A stretch of DNA of 64,000 nt from Candidatus Trichofilum aggregatum (GCA_016716885.1 JADJUV010000035.1:1-64000), one strand, 5' to 3'. Counted from the first letter of the stretch, positions 18,452 to 27,865 are shown. Notes: a model not told the origin generated them from the sequence alone. Made by a program: numbers and translations.

Positions 18452-19468
18452 TCAAGGGATAAGCAGCAGTTTGCCCCTGTTTTGGCGGTCTTGCAGATAA
18501 TGGTGAGCCGCGGCCGCGTCGCTAAACGCAAACACCTTATCCACATGGGGGCGAAACAGGGCCTCGTCGTACCACTCAACAATCTGGCGCATCCAGGGCC
18601 GAATCAGTTCCGTGTGATCCCACAAATGACCAATATTGACGCCAATAATGGCCTTGTTGTCATTCATAAGTTTTAACGGGCTGTAGAAGGTCATATTACC
18701 TAACATACCCAATAAGCTAAGCCAGGAACGTCGTTTGCCCGTCGCGGCCGCGCTGGCCCCAAATTCCACCAACCGCCCGGTTGGCTGAAGCAGGCGATAA
18801 TTTTTCTGCCAATGTGCTCCCCCCAGCGGGTCCAAAATCAGTTGAACCCCTTTGCCCCCGGTATGCTCCCGTACCACCCGCTCATAATCCTCATTGCGAT
18901 AATCAATGGCGTGGTGTAACCCCCGCTGGCGTAAAAACTCATGTTTGCCCGGTGAAGCCGTGCCAAAAGTGTCTGCGCCGATTATTTTACAGATGTCTAG
19001 CGCCGCCAGTCCCACTCCACCAGAGGCATTATGAATCAATACCTTATCCCCCGCTCTAAGTGACCCCATCACAATAAGGCATTGGTAGGCAGTGAGATAG
19101 TTGACCGGCAACGCGGCCGCGTGCTCCACACTCATCCACTCTAGCCGCTTAAACACCTGCTTATGGGGCACACAAACGATTTCGCTGTAACCATTAAAAC
19201 GGGTCAAAGCGAATACCTTGTCCCCCTCTTTTAGCTCTGTGACTCCTTGCCCCACATCAATAACGACACCTGCCACTTCATAACCGGGCACATAAGGGAT
19301 GCCCGGCGCATCCGGGTAGATGCCCAGACGGCCCAACACGTCGGCAAAATTGACGCCGCTGGCCTCAACCCTAATCTTGACTTCGCCACTGCGTACGGGC
19401 GGCTCCTGCCCCTGGCGCAAAACCAGTACCTCGGGTGATCCTGCTTTACTGATCCAAATTTGTCTCAT
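18452..19468 (-). CDS. Medium-chain dehydrogenase/reductase, quinone oxidoreductase (VAT1-like)
   Basis: 338 residues. N-terminal GroES-like domain with GVNFADVLGRLGIYPDAPGIPYVPGYEVAGVV, then a Rossmann domain with VLIHNASGGVGLAALDICK and LDPLGGAHWQKNYRLLQPTGRLVEFG. The structural and catalytic zinc ligands of alcohol dehydrogenases are absent, which places it in the zinc-less NADPH:quinone oxidoreductase/VAT1 branch. The likely reaction is NADPH-dependent reduction of quinones or enones. It stands alone with a 340-base upstream spacer. Physiological substrate unknown. Confidence 0.87.
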   Translation of the reverse strand: MRQIWISKAGSPEVLVLRQGQEPPVRSGEVKIRVEASGVNFADVLGRLGIYPDAPGIPYVPGYEVAGVVIDVGQGVTELKEGDKVFALTRFNGYSEIVCVPHKQVFKRLEWMSVEHAAALPVNYLTAYQCLIVMGSLRAGDKVLIHNASGGVGLAALDICKIIGADTFGTASPGKHEFLRQRGLHHAIDYRNEDYERVVREHTGGKGVQLILDPLGGAHWQKNYRLLQPTGRLVEFGASAAATGKRRSWLSLLGMLGNMTFYSPLKLMNDNKAIIGVNIGHLWDHTELIRPWMRQIVEWYDEALFRPHVDKVFAFSDAAAAHHYLQDRQNRGKLLLIP

Positions 19469-19807
19469 ACAGGTTAATCATACCCCGCGAAAAACATTTG
19501 ACAATCCATGATCCATCGGCTACATTGTCGCCATAACCGTACCTGTAAATCAATTTTTTACTCATCAGCAAAAAGAAGTTACACAGAGGGCACAGAGGGA
19601 AAAACAGGGAGATTCACAGAGAAAATCTGTGCCAATCTGTGAGTCTACGGCAAAAACGCACGCCGAGGCGAAAAGGGCGCCAAGACACCAGAGAAAAATT
19701 TGTGTTGATTCGTGGCTTCTTTCAGTAGACTCATCTGTGAAATCTGTGGTTAACGTTTTTCGTTCATCATGTTGCACCCAAAGCTTACGCCGCTCGCATA
19801 ACCAATC
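19469..19807. repeat. Intergenic region with CACAGAG-type repeats, 339 bp
   Basis: The spacer at about 19574-19760 is built of GTTACACAGAGGGCACAGAG, GATTCACAGAGAAAATCTGTG and related words. The same words recur at 34370-34480. Open frames across it reflect only this repeat. It lies between divergent genes, so promoters for the oxidoreductase and the DtxR gene should be here. Confidence 0.65.
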
Positions 19808-20512
19808 ATGCCCGAAATCACCTCTCTCCCCCCTGGTTCCTCTACCCAACGGGGTGGCCTAAACCACCAGGCCATTGAAGATTATCTTAAGACGATTTAT
19901 ATGCTGGCTGAAGAAGAAAGCCCGGTTAGCACGTCTCGTATCGCGGCCGCACGCAATGTCAAACCCGCTTCTGTCACAGGCATGTTGCAACGGCTAGAGA
20001 ATCTGCAACTGGTCAATTATGAAAAACATTACGGTGTCACCCTCACTGATAACGGCCATAAAATCGCCCTGGAAGTTATTCGCCACCACCGCCTGATTGA
20101 GCTATACCTCATTGAAGCATTAGGTTTTTCCTGGGATGAAGTGCACGAGCAGGCCGATATTTTGGAGCATGTGATCAGCGAAAAGCTAGAAGAACGCATC
20201 GCGGCCGCGTTAGGGTATCCCACCCTAGACCCCCACGGCGATCCCATTCCCAGTAAAGAAGGCAAATTTGTGCAAGCTGATTTGATTCCCTTAACCCAGC
20301 TTAATCCGGGCGCCGCACGCGTAAGCCGTATCTTGCACGACGACAACAGTGAAATGCTTCGCCTTTTAGCCGATTTGGGCCTAACACCCGGGGCAGAAAT
20401 CAGCCGAACTCACCACACAGCCGCGACAGAACCGGTTACGTTTACCATTAAAGAAGAGACCCGGGAGATAGACCCTGGCGCGGCCGCGGCCGTTCTCGTC
20501 GAACTCATTTAA
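19808..20512 (+). CDS. DtxR/MntR-family metal-dependent transcriptional repressor
   Basis: 234 residues. The N-terminal winged helix has AIEDYLKTIYMLAEEESPVSTSRIAAARNVKPASVTGMLQRLE. The dimerisation and metal-binding domain has VIRHHRLIELYLIEALGFSWDEVHEQADILEHVIS with the expected His/Glu ligands. A C-terminal FeoA/SH3-like domain ends the protein (about residues 160-234). Such proteins bind Fe2+ or Mn2+ and repress uptake genes. The N-terminal 17 residues (PEITSLPPGSSTQ) look dispensable, and a later start cannot be excluded, although no other Met precedes the domain. No metal transporter is adjacent. Confidence 0.9.
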   Translation: MPEITSLPPGSSTQRGGLNHQAIEDYLKTIYMLAEEESPVSTSRIAAARNVKPASVTGMLQRLENLQLVNYEKHYGVTLTDNGHKIALEVIRHHRLIELYLIEALGFSWDEVHEQADILEHVISEKLEERIAAALGYPTLDPHGDPIPSKEGKFVQADLIPLTQLNPGAARVSRILHDDNSEMLRLLADLGLTPGAEISRTHHTAATEPVTFTIKEETREIDPGAAAAVLVELI

Positions 20513-20827
20513 AGAAACTGGCGTCTGGCGAAAATTAGCACGACCTCAAGAAATCTCTCAATCTCTTAGTCTCTTAGTCTCTTGGTCTCCAGAGGTCAGT
20601 GCCAAAAACGCCAATGCCCAGCAAGAGAACTAAAACCATCCAGCCCTCACCTACAACCCGGCACTCCACCTCTGCCGGTTAGCCACCAGGCCCAATTTGC
20701 CCATCCACCCCATTCCACGTATGATCACCGCCTGCTAAAAACACCATCACCTTAAACAAAAGAATCTACCAATACCATAACCAGGCCGTTTGACCCAAAC
20801 GCCCTGAATTTGCTACAGGAGACACCC
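20513..20827. repeat. Intergenic region with TCTCTTAGTCTC repeat, 315 bp
   Basis: About 20545-20615 reads CTCAATCTCTTAGTCTCTTA and then CCAGAGGTCAGTGCCAAAAA. The same element occurs at 43885-43950 and, reversed, at 58935-59010. The rest of the spacer shows no gene-like feature. Confidence 0.6.
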
Positions 20828-21082
20828 ATGAGTCAGTCGAATGACATGCCCATCAGCCCCGAACTACTAGAAATTTTGCGCTGCCCCCTGGCCGTACAAT
20901 CCCCAGAATACGGCGACGATCCCGGGCGGCTACGTCTAGTCAAAAACAGTTGGCTCGTCAGTGACGATAGCGGCCTCAAATACCCTATTCGTGAAGGCAT
21001 CCCCGTTATGCTCATCGAAGAAGGGCAGAAATGGAAAGATACCGCCGAAGCGGATCTCCCGGTTCCACCCCCTTCAGCCTAA
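20828..21082 (+). CDS. Trm112-like small protein
   Basis: 84 residues, starting MSQSNDMPISPELLEILRCP at ATG 20828 with an AGGAGA ribosome-binding site just upstream. The LLEILRCPLA...SGLKYPIREGIPVML pattern is the Trm112p/COG2835 fold. In eukaryotes and some bacteria this fold activates methyltransferases, and in bacteria the genes often neighbour lipid A or sugar enzymes. Only one Cys remains, so a zinc ribbon is not formed, as in many bacterial members. Role here unknown. Confidence 0.82.
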   Translation: MSQSNDMPISPELLEILRCPLAVQSPEYGDDPGRLRLVKNSWLVSDDSGLKYPIREGIPVMLIEEGQKWKDTAEADLPVPPPSA

Positions 21083-21175
21083 ACGCTCACCGTCACTCCC
21101 CAAAAGTCGAGACAGACCGCAGGCTCAACCTAAAAAACCATTCTTTGTTGTTCCTGTGAAAGCAGGATTCTACCT

Positions 21176-21577
21176 ATGACTACCATCCTGCAAATCGAAG
21201 ATAATCTGGCTAATCGGGTTCTCACGGAACGCGTGCTGAACCCGCATGGTTATCACCTCATACAAGCCGACACAGGTGAACGGGGAATTGAGATGGCCAT
21301 CGAAAATCAGCCAGACCTCATTCTCATTGACATAGGCCTGCCAGATTACGACGGTCATACGGTGCTAAGTCTCCTGCGACAAATCCCCGATTTATCTCTT
21401 ACACCTTTTGTTGCCATTACTGCCTGGCCTGCCGACAAAGCCAGAGAAATGTGTGAACGATATGGTTATGATGGGTGCATTACCAAGCCCATTGATGTCA
21501 AAACCTTTCCTGCACTGATCCAAAAGTTTCTCCAACTTAAGAAAACCAGTACCACTGACCAGGATTTCAGGGAATAA
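21176..21577 (+). CDS. Single-domain response regulator (CheY-like receiver)
   Basis: 133 residues forming one receiver domain: acidic pocket QIEDN near residue 8, phospho-acceptor Asp in LILIDIGLPD (about residue 52), the conserved Thr in AITAW, and Lys in ITKPID. There is no output domain. It would act by phosphorylation-dependent protein contact. No histidine kinase is adjacent. The segment 20480-22580, holding this gene and both neighbours, has no GCGGCCGC. Confidence 0.9.
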   Translation: MTTILQIEDNLANRVLTERVLNPHGYHLIQADTGERGIEMAIENQPDLILIDIGLPDYDGHTVLSLLRQIPDLSLTPFVAITAWPADKAREMCERYGYDGCITKPIDVKTFPALIQKFLQLKKTSTTDQDFRE

Positions 21578-21671
21578 CTCGTGAAGTACGTTTTGATTAT
21601 TTTCTGTCACAGCGTGCCTGTCACACGACTGATAAAACCCATGAATCCCACCCTATTCTTTTTTCCGGTTC

Positions 21672-22517
21672 ATGGAAATCTTACCCGCTGACCAATTCAC
21701 CCTGGAGCAATTGACCGAGGTATATAACCAGACACGGGTAGATTACATCGTGCCCATGCCCATGAATGTGGATACGCTCCGGGAATACAACCGGGTATAC
21801 GACATTTCGTTGACCGGATCATGTGTGGCCACCCATGAAGAAGAAATAATCGGGCTAGGCATGTTAGGTCTACGCGAGCAACGAAGCTGGATCACGCGCC
21901 TGGGTGTCTTGCCTTCCGGGCGTCAACACGGTTTAGGTCGTGCCTTAATGGATTTCATGCTGGCGGCATCCCGAGAGTGTGGTGTACCCACCGTCTGGCT
22001 TGAAGTGATCAAAGGAAATGACCCGGCCCATAATTTGTTTCGTCGCTGTGGTTTTGTAGAGACTCGGGAATTAATGGTCACCCGCCGTCCGCCTACCCGC
22101 CACCAGGATAACGCCATCTTCAATCCCAGTGACCTGTTGCACCTGCGCACCCACAATCTGGATGTGGCCCTGGAATTTTTACAGCAACGCCAGGAGTGGC
22201 CGGCCTGGACAAATCAAACCGAGTCGTTAGCCAACGTGCCCAATCTCACTTTGATCGAGATACAATTGAAGGATGGTAGTGTGGGCTGGGTGGCGTACCA
22301 TGCCAGTTTGTTACGCCTGACACGGATTATCGTGGATGTGTTGGTGGGTGATCCCGTTGAAGTAACCACCGCTGTTCTGCACACCCTACACCGACTTCAC
22401 CCCACTCAAGATGCCCTGGCCGAAAACATTCCAGCAGATGATCCTAAGTGGCCTGGTTTTCAAAAAATGGGCTACTTCGAGACGTTTCGGCGGGTGGAAA
22501 TGGTTAAACATTTTTAG
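21672..22517 (+). CDS. GNAT-family N-acetyltransferase, probably two GNAT domains
   Basis: 281 residues. The first half carries the acetyl-CoA-binding region: SWITRLGVLPSGRQHGLGRALMDFML (motif A, R/Q-x-x-G-x-G/A) and NDPAHNLFRRCGFVETRELMV (motif B). The second half (about residues 155-281) has a weaker related layout ending KWPGFQKMGYFETFRRVEMVKHF. Tandem GNAT proteins use one or both domains to acetylate small molecules or proteins. Substrate unknown. It ends 40 bases before the serine/threonine dehydratase fusion gene. Confidence 0.83.
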   Translation: MEILPADQFTLEQLTEVYNQTRVDYIVPMPMNVDTLREYNRVYDISLTGSCVATHEEEIIGLGMLGLREQRSWITRLGVLPSGRQHGLGRALMDFMLAASRECGVPTVWLEVIKGNDPAHNLFRRCGFVETRELMVTRRPPTRHQDNAIFNPSDLLHLRTHNLDVALEFLQQRQEWPAWTNQTESLANVPNLTLIEIQLKDGSVGWVAYHASLLRLTRIIVDVLVGDPVEVTTAVLHTLHRLHPTQDALAENIPADDPKWPGFQKMGYFETFRRVEMVKHF

Positions 22518-22556
22518 ATAACGTTAGCCGATCACCGTTCAGGAGACCCCTACCCC

Positions 22557-23486
22557 ATGAGCCTACCCGTTACTTCAGACGATGTCGCGGCCGCAACGCA
22601 GCGCCTTCACCACATCGCCCACCGCACCCCCGTTCTCACCGCCCACACCCTGAACCAGGTCTGCGGCCGCGACCTGTTCCTCAAATGTGAAAACTTCCAG
22701 CGCGTAGGGGCCTTCAAATTTCGGGGCGCCTACAACGCCGTCAGCCAACTCAGCGAAGAACAAAAAAAACGAGGCGTTATCACCCACTCCAGTGGCAACC
22801 ATGCCCAAGGGTTGGCTTTGGCGGCCAAATTGTTGGGTGTGCCAGCGGTCATCGTGATGCCCGAAGATGCCCCTGCCGTCAAACGGGAGGCTACCGCTGG
22901 TTACGGCGCCAGCATTGTCACTTGCGCGGCCGCGGATCGGGAAAAAATCTCGGCGCAACTGGCCGAAGAAAAAGGCTATACCCTCATCCACCCCTACGAC
23001 AATGACCAGATCATTGCCGGAGCGGGTACGGCGGCCTGGGAACTTTTTGAGGCAACTGGCCCACTGGATTTGCTTTTTGTACCGGTAGGCGGTGGTGGGT
23101 TGATTAGTGGCAGTGCCCTCGCGGCCGCACGCCTCTCCCCCAATTGCCGCGTCATCGGCGTTGAACCGGTCAGCGGCAACGATGCGGGCCTCTCCTGGCG
23201 CGAGGGGCACATCCATACCCTGCCCACCGTACCCGCCACCCTGGCCGATGGTCTGCGCACCCGTTTCATCGGCCAGCGCAATCTAGCCATCATGCGCCAA
23301 CACGTCCACGATATGCTCACCGTCAGCGAAGAAGCCATCATAGAAACGATGTACTTTCTCTGGACACGGCTAAAAATCATCGTTGAACCCAGTTCGGCGG
23401 TCGCTCTGGCCCCCTCTTCACGGGCAGCTACGCGGGCGCAGGCCAACGGGTCGGCATCCTGCTCAGTGGCGGCAACGTCGATGTAA
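22557..23486 (+). CDS. Threonine dehydratase/serine racemase-like domain (first part of a three-domain fusion)
   Basis: PLP fold-type II enzyme. FLKCENFQRVGAFKFRGAYN carries the Schiff-base Lys, THSSGNHAQGLALAAKLLG is the substrate loop, and VPVGGGGLISG is the phosphate-binding Gly loop. These motifs fit catabolic threonine/serine dehydratase or serine racemase, which convert Ser/Thr to 2-oxoacids plus ammonia or epimerise serine. True coding leaves this frame near 23420 (C5, should be C6) and continues LFTGSYAGAGQRVGILLSGG, the normal family end, then runs on without a stop through a Pro/Ala/Ser/Thr linker into the second part (23424-25294). Total fusion about 912 residues. Confidence 0.85.
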   Translation: MSLPVTSDDVAAATQRLHHIAHRTPVLTAHTLNQVCGRDLFLKCENFQRVGAFKFRGAYNAVSQLSEEQKKRGVITHSSGNHAQGLALAAKLLGVPAVIVMPEDAPAVKREATAGYGASIVTCAAADREKISAQLAEEKGYTLIHPYDNDQIIAGAGTAAWELFEATGPLDLLFVPVGGGGLISGSALAAARLSPNCRVIGVEPVSGNDAGLSWREGHIHTLPTVPATLADGLRTRFIGQRNLAIMRQHVHDMLTVSEEAIIETMYFLWTRLKIIVEPSSAVALAPSSRAATRAQANGSASCSVAATSM

Positions 23487-25294
23487 ACCACCTACCCTTT
23501 GCGGCCGCGAACCCTGAGCCGTTAGCCGTCAGCACAACCACCAGCCAACGGCCAGCCGCCAACAGTCAACCGCCAGCAGCCAGCAGCCAGCCACGCATCC
23601 TGGTTTGTGATCAAATTGGCCCTGAAGCCCTGGCTTCCTTACGTCAATTCGCTGAGGTAGATGTTTTGCTGGAACCCGACCGTGAGACCCTGCAAAATGA
23701 GATCGGCCAGTATGAGGCGCTCATCGTGGGCGAAAAGACCCGGGTTAGCGGCCGCGTCATTGAGCAAGCCTATAAACTACGTGCCATCGGCTGTACCGGA
23801 ACCAGCCTGGATAACGTGGATGTCAGTTCGGCTCGCGCCTTTGGGCTGACCCTCTGTTATCACCCCAGTAGCAATGCCGTGGCCGTAGCCGAACACACCC
23901 TTAGCCGCATGTTGACCCTGGCCAGTCGGGACGATGAGTTAGGGAGCAGTCTAGCAGGCAAAACCCTCGGCATCGTCGGTTTTGGCCGTATTGGACGGCA
24001 AGTCGCCCAACGCGCCCTCGCCTTCGAGATGCGGGTCATTGTCAACCAACCTCGCCTGACCCCGGAGCTGGCTCTAGAAGCAGGCGTGACCGCCACCGAC
24101 CTGGTTGATCTCCTGCGCGAGGCCGATTTTGTGACCTTGCATGTTCCGTTCAAGCTGGAAACTCAAACCCTCATCGGCGCCAGGGAGCTGGCCTTGATGA
24201 AACCGACGGCCTATCTCATCAACACCGCCCACACCGAACTCATTCATGATGAAGCCCTTTTGGAAGCTCTAGAATCGGGGCATCTGGCGGGAGCAGCCCT
24301 GGGTTCGTTTGAGCCACGCATAGGTGAAACCCGCCAACGCCCCATTGTGCCCTTGCAACAGCACCCCCGAGTTATCCCCGCCCGCCATGTGACAGAGTTT
24401 ATGAAGGGAAATCGCCAGGACGCGGCCGCGGCCGTGAGCCATCAACTTGCCAGCCTCTTCAAGGTCAAACCCCCCAGCGAAACCCTCTCCCTGGAAGTCG
24501 TGCCCACCGAGCAAGTAACCCCCCACGAGCAAATAGACGATAAGCGCGTAGCCCGGCTCATGCAGAGCCTGGAAAAAGATGATCGGCTTGTCAATCCCCC
24601 CATTACCGTGTACTGGGAAGGGCGTTACATTATTCTCGATGGCGCCACCCGCTTCACGGCCATGAAACGACTAGGCTTCCCCACCGTTATTGTCCAAATC
24701 GCTGATACCACGCGGGAAGGGTTTGCCTTGCACACCTGGTATCATGCCATCTCGGCTGATAAACCTGTCACCACCTTATTTGAGCACCTACGCCAGATCG
24801 AGCATTTGTCTCTCACCCACCTGCCCACCGAAGCCATTGCCAACGTATTTAAACAAGAGGACGTATTATGCTACTTTCTAGATGGACAAGGGCAGGCCAC
24901 CGTTGCCCAGGTTAAATCCTCAGGGAACAAACTCGTCGTCATGAACGAGCTGGTGGCTCGTTACACCAACTGGGGGCAGGTGGAACGCACCTTACTCACA
25001 GACACCAGCCGCCTGCTAGGGCAATTTCCCCAGATGGTAGCCGTCGCCATTTTCCCCCAATTCACCCCAGAGACAGTGTTTGCCGTAGCCAGCCGGGGTG
25101 ATTTCCTACCCGCAGGGTTAACCCGTTTCGTCATACCGGGACGGATTTTACGGCTCAACGCTGACCTGAAACGGCTGAAGGCTGATGAGCCGCTGGCGCT
25201 CAAACGGGCCTGGTTTAATGAGTTTCTCAAAGGCAAATTGACCCGTAGTCAGCACCGCTACTATCAGGAGCCGGTCGTTTTACTCGACGAATAA
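23424..25294 (+). CDS. PGDH-like dehydrogenase domain fused to SerK/SbnI-like ParB-fold serine kinase domain
   Basis: Continuation of the fusion. A 30-residue linker (PAANSQPPAASSQP) has no ATG, GTG or TTG in frame. It leads to a D-isomer 2-hydroxyacid dehydrogenase domain: GKTLGIVGFGRIGRQVAQRA is the NAD site, and SFEP and PARHVTEF keep the Glu and His positions, but the catalytic Arg position reads INTAHTEL (His instead of Arg). The last 260 residues are a ParB/Srx-fold module: VNPPITVYWEGRYIILDG, TRFTAMKRLG, then LPAGLTRFVIPGRILRLNAD. That module matches, as I remember it, the free-serine kinases SerK and SbnI, which make O-phosphoserine. All three domains touch serine metabolism. No partner proteins are adjacent. 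Confidence 0.78.
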
Positions 25295-25352
25295 AAGACC
25301 GCTTCATTGGGGTCAAGCCTCGGGGCTTCTCTTGACCTATCTTCCCCAAAAC

Positions 25353-25398
25353 AAAAAAGACGTCGTGTGATTATTGACAATCACACGACGTCTTTTTT
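25353..25398. terminator. Strong bidirectional terminator
   Basis: A 20-bp perfect stem (25353-25372 with 25379-25398; core GACGTCGTGTGATT), a six-base loop ATTGAC, and A/T runs of six or seven on both outer edges. It sits between the convergent ends of the fusion gene (plus) and the OmpR-type regulator (minus). Confidence 0.92.
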
Positions 25399-25429
25399 TC
25401 GGCGGGCGCGCGGTTTTCGGCAGGCCCCG

Positions 25430-25515
25430 AAAACACGCGTAGCCCCCTTCCCCCGGGAAGGGGGTCAGGGGGATGGGTCTTCCGACTCAACCGGCTAAGG
25501 ACTTGTGTAAAGCTG
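25430..25515 (-). repeat. Dispersed GTCGGAAGACCCATCCCCC element
   Basis: On the minus strand it reads GTACAGCTTTACACAAGTCC, then GAGTCGGAAGACCCATCCCC, then CCTTCCCGGGGGAAGGGGG. A plus-strand copy is at 62977-63060, and damaged copies are at about 59463-59540 and 9460-9520. Confidence 0.75.
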
Positions 25516-25517
25516 TA

Positions 25518-26270
25518 CTAGGCACCGAGCAGCAGATAGCCCACACCACGCACGGTTTCGATATAGCCAGGGTCCCCTTCAGGAACGGTGAGTTTCTGAC
25601 GTAGCGCCCGGACGAGCGGCCGCAAAATTAACCCAGGTTGTGTCTTAGTGGCCTTGGGTTTCTTGTTTTTGTGGCCGTGAGTGGCGTCTACCAAATCCTC
25701 AGCCGACACCGCCGTATTGGGTCGTTGGGCCAGGTGGAGCAAAAGGCGATATTCATTACCGGTCAGATGAATATGTTCACCCCGGTAATTCACTGAGCGC
25801 CGGTTCATGTCCACAATCAAATCACCAATAGCGATTTGTGGTGAGGGCACTTCGGTCTGGGGGCCTAAAATGGCAAATGCCTGAGACAAGATTTGCAACC
25901 GCTTCATGCGCCCTTGAATAGTAGCGACCAGGTCAGCGACCGTAAATGGCTTGACCAGATAATCGTCTACACCCAACTCTTTACCATAGCGCACATCACT
26001 ATCAAAACCACGCGCAGTAATGAGCACGAATGGGATGATGGCCCATTCTGGTTTTTCCAGCATGGCCTGAAAAAGTTGATAACCATTCATTTCGGGCATA
26101 CTAATGTCGGCTAAAACGACATCAATATCGTTTTTACCTAGAATTTCTAGGGCATCTTTACCCGTGGAAGCAGCAAAGACGCTATAACCTTGTTTACGCA
26201 GTTGCGTCGTCAATAATTCGGACAATGTTTTATCGTCATCTACAAGAAGGAGGTTAGGTTGATTGTTCAT
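25518..26270 (-). CDS. OmpR/PhoB-family response regulator
   Basis: About 250 residues from MNNQPNLLLVDDDKT (26270); the longer frame adds 12 unlikely residues. Receiver domain: DDD acidic pocket, phospho-acceptor Asp in VVLADISMPEMNG, Thr in LITARG, Lys in LVKPFT. The C-terminal winged helix has GEHIHLTGNEYRLLLHLAQRP and GYIETVRGVGYLLLG, the DNA-recognition and wing segments. The loop HGHKNKKPKATKTQPG is a basic insertion in the effector domain, longer than usual. No sensor kinase is adjacent, so the signal is unknown. Confidence 0.9.
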   Translation of the reverse strand: MNNQPNLLLVDDDKTLSELLTTQLRKQGYSVFAASTGKDALEILGKNDIDVVLADISMPEMNGYQLFQAMLEKPEWAIIPFVLITARGFDSDVRYGKELGVDDYLVKPFTVADLVATIQGRMKRLQILSQAFAILGPQTEVPSPQIAIGDLIVDMNRRSVNYRGEHIHLTGNEYRLLLHLAQRPNTAVSAEDLVDATHGHKNKKPKATKTQPGLILRPLVRALRQKLTVPEGDPGYIETVRGVGYLLLGA

Positions 26271-26862
26271 AGGACAGTTTCCGCTAGAAGGTAATGAGTA
26301 ATACAAAACACATTATACCGTTTCATCACGAAAAAACAACGAACAAAGGTGACGAATTTGTCCACATGCCTGATTCTATTTGTTTATACGGAATTTAGTG
26401 GTGAGAATGGGGGTGTTTAAGAGGATAAAAACTCAGGCAATTTTTTCGTCATTGAAAGGGGGAGTGGGCGGCACAGTCTGTTTTAGGCGTAAAACATTCT
26501 CAGGCAATACACATTTTAGATGGTAACTATCATTCAATTAAGCCTCGCCGACGGCCCATATAAGGCAAAGCTAAGTAAGTGCGGTCTTTCTATAAGATAT
26601 TCAGATTATTCGGTTCGTAGTGACCGCTTTAGCGGGCTGAGGTCAGCCCGCTTGAGATTTCGAATCCGGGTGGGGGGGGGGCCGCGTGCGCAAGTCCCAG
26701 GCGGCAGTGGGGGCAATAGCGGTTTAATTTGTTGCCCCGGACCGGGGGGCGCGGTCGGGGGGCTCCCCCCGGGGGGAGGGCGGGTCTGCTTTCGTACTGG
26801 CTCGTCCCGGTCTCCTGTGTTGATTTAATTCTCTTGCTTAGCTTGCTGGCGGGGGTTTGCGC
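26271..26862. other. Intergenic region with partial palindromic repeat and garbled GC runs, 592 bp
   Basis: At about 26590-26650 lies a partial reverse-oriented copy of the dispersed repeat (ATTCAGATTATTCGGTTCGT then AGTGACCGCTTTAGCGGGCT). From 26660 to about 26800 there are G runs up to 11 and C-rich runs typical of the garbled segments in this window. No gene is supported. Confidence 0.6.
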
Positions 26863-27746
26863 CTACCCGGTTGGGTGGGTGCTGGCGGGTGCGGTTTGGG
26901 GGGGCTGGGGCTGCGGCCGCGCCGGTTGTACTAACTCTTCATCTCCTAACACAAACTCCTCTGGCGCACGAACAGGCATAATGGGGCGGCTGTGCCGCAA
27001 AAAGTCGGGCACATCATCGGTTAGTGGCATGGGGGGAATGTTGGGGGCGTTGCGCCGCACCGGGGGCGTGGGTTGGTTTACGGTGATGGGCCGGGCTGCC
27101 GGTTGGGGGCGCGGGGCTGGGTGGTGGGCTGGGATGCGGCTGCAGTAGCCACCGGTTGAGGTACCTGTACCTCATCACGCTGACCTAACAATTTTTCTCC
27201 GGCTACGGAAAGGGAGCCAATAAACAGGATGCGTGTGAGCCAGACCAACACCGCCACAAAAATTGGCACATAACGGAGCAACTGCTCCCGCCCTAACACC
27301 TCATTACCAAAGGTGTGGTTGAGCAACGCCAGATTGACGGCCCACCAGGTCATAATCGCATTCAACGTGGCGCCTAACAGCCAGGCGCCCATCAAATACC
27401 ACACTTCCTTCGGTTCCTCACGGCCGGTTTCAGGGGTGAAAACGCGGACTAAGCCCGCAAAGTCTATGGCACAGAAGGCGATAGCCAGGATGGAAGCCCA
27501 GCCAATGCCTAAAAAGCGTATGTCACCCAGAAAACTGGTTAAGGCATAACGAGTGGTATCAAAATTAAAAATCTCAAATGCCAGTAAGGCTAACGCCAAA
27601 AGCCCGGCAATAACCACGCGGCGCGGCACCACTTTCCACACTTCATCCAGCCAGTTTGCTTCTGCTGGTGACTGTTTTCGCGGCCGCAACGTTCCTGGAT
27701 TCTGTCCCTCAAAATAGTTCGTGTAACTCATCTCCCATTCCCTCAT
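26863..27746 (-). CDS. Membrane protein with proline-rich C-terminal tail, one frameshift
   Basis: About 294 residues, starting MREWEMSYTNYFEGQNPG; the internal Met MSYTNYF is an alternative. Four hydrophobic segments lie at about residues 43-60, 75-100, 115-140 and 160-180, followed by a cytoplasmic-type tail rich in Pro, Gln and Ala that ends ARPQPQPPQTAPASTHPTG. The frame breaks near 27085: GGCCCATCACC lacks one C, and restoring it joins RQPGPITVNQPTPPVRRNAP. I do not recognise the family. A palindromic AGAACACTTGTTCT lies about 105 bases upstream of the start. Confidence 0.7.
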
Positions 27747-27851
27747 TCCTGATGGCGTTTCCTCCCGTTCAGGCTATAACTACAGAGAAACAAAAACAAC
27801 CAGATAGGTGGGGTCTTATTTTTCCTTTTCTATCTGTGTTCTAAATTAATC

Positions 27852-27865
27852 AGAACACTTGTTCT
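27852..27865. promoter_or_regulatory. Possible LexA-type operator AGAACACTTGTTCT
   Basis: Perfect GAAC-N4-GTTC inverted repeat, the layout of Gram-positive LexA/DinR boxes. It lies upstream of the minus-strand membrane protein gene and could also serve the plus-strand HAD gene. A one-mismatch relative (AAACAAGTGTTCT) is at 34247-34259. The genes are not known SOS genes, so the assignment is weak. Confidence 0.3.

Noticed and set aside
19565..19862. Open frames on both strands in the spacer before the DtxR gene
   Set aside because: They translate CACAGAG word repeats that are also found in another spacer.
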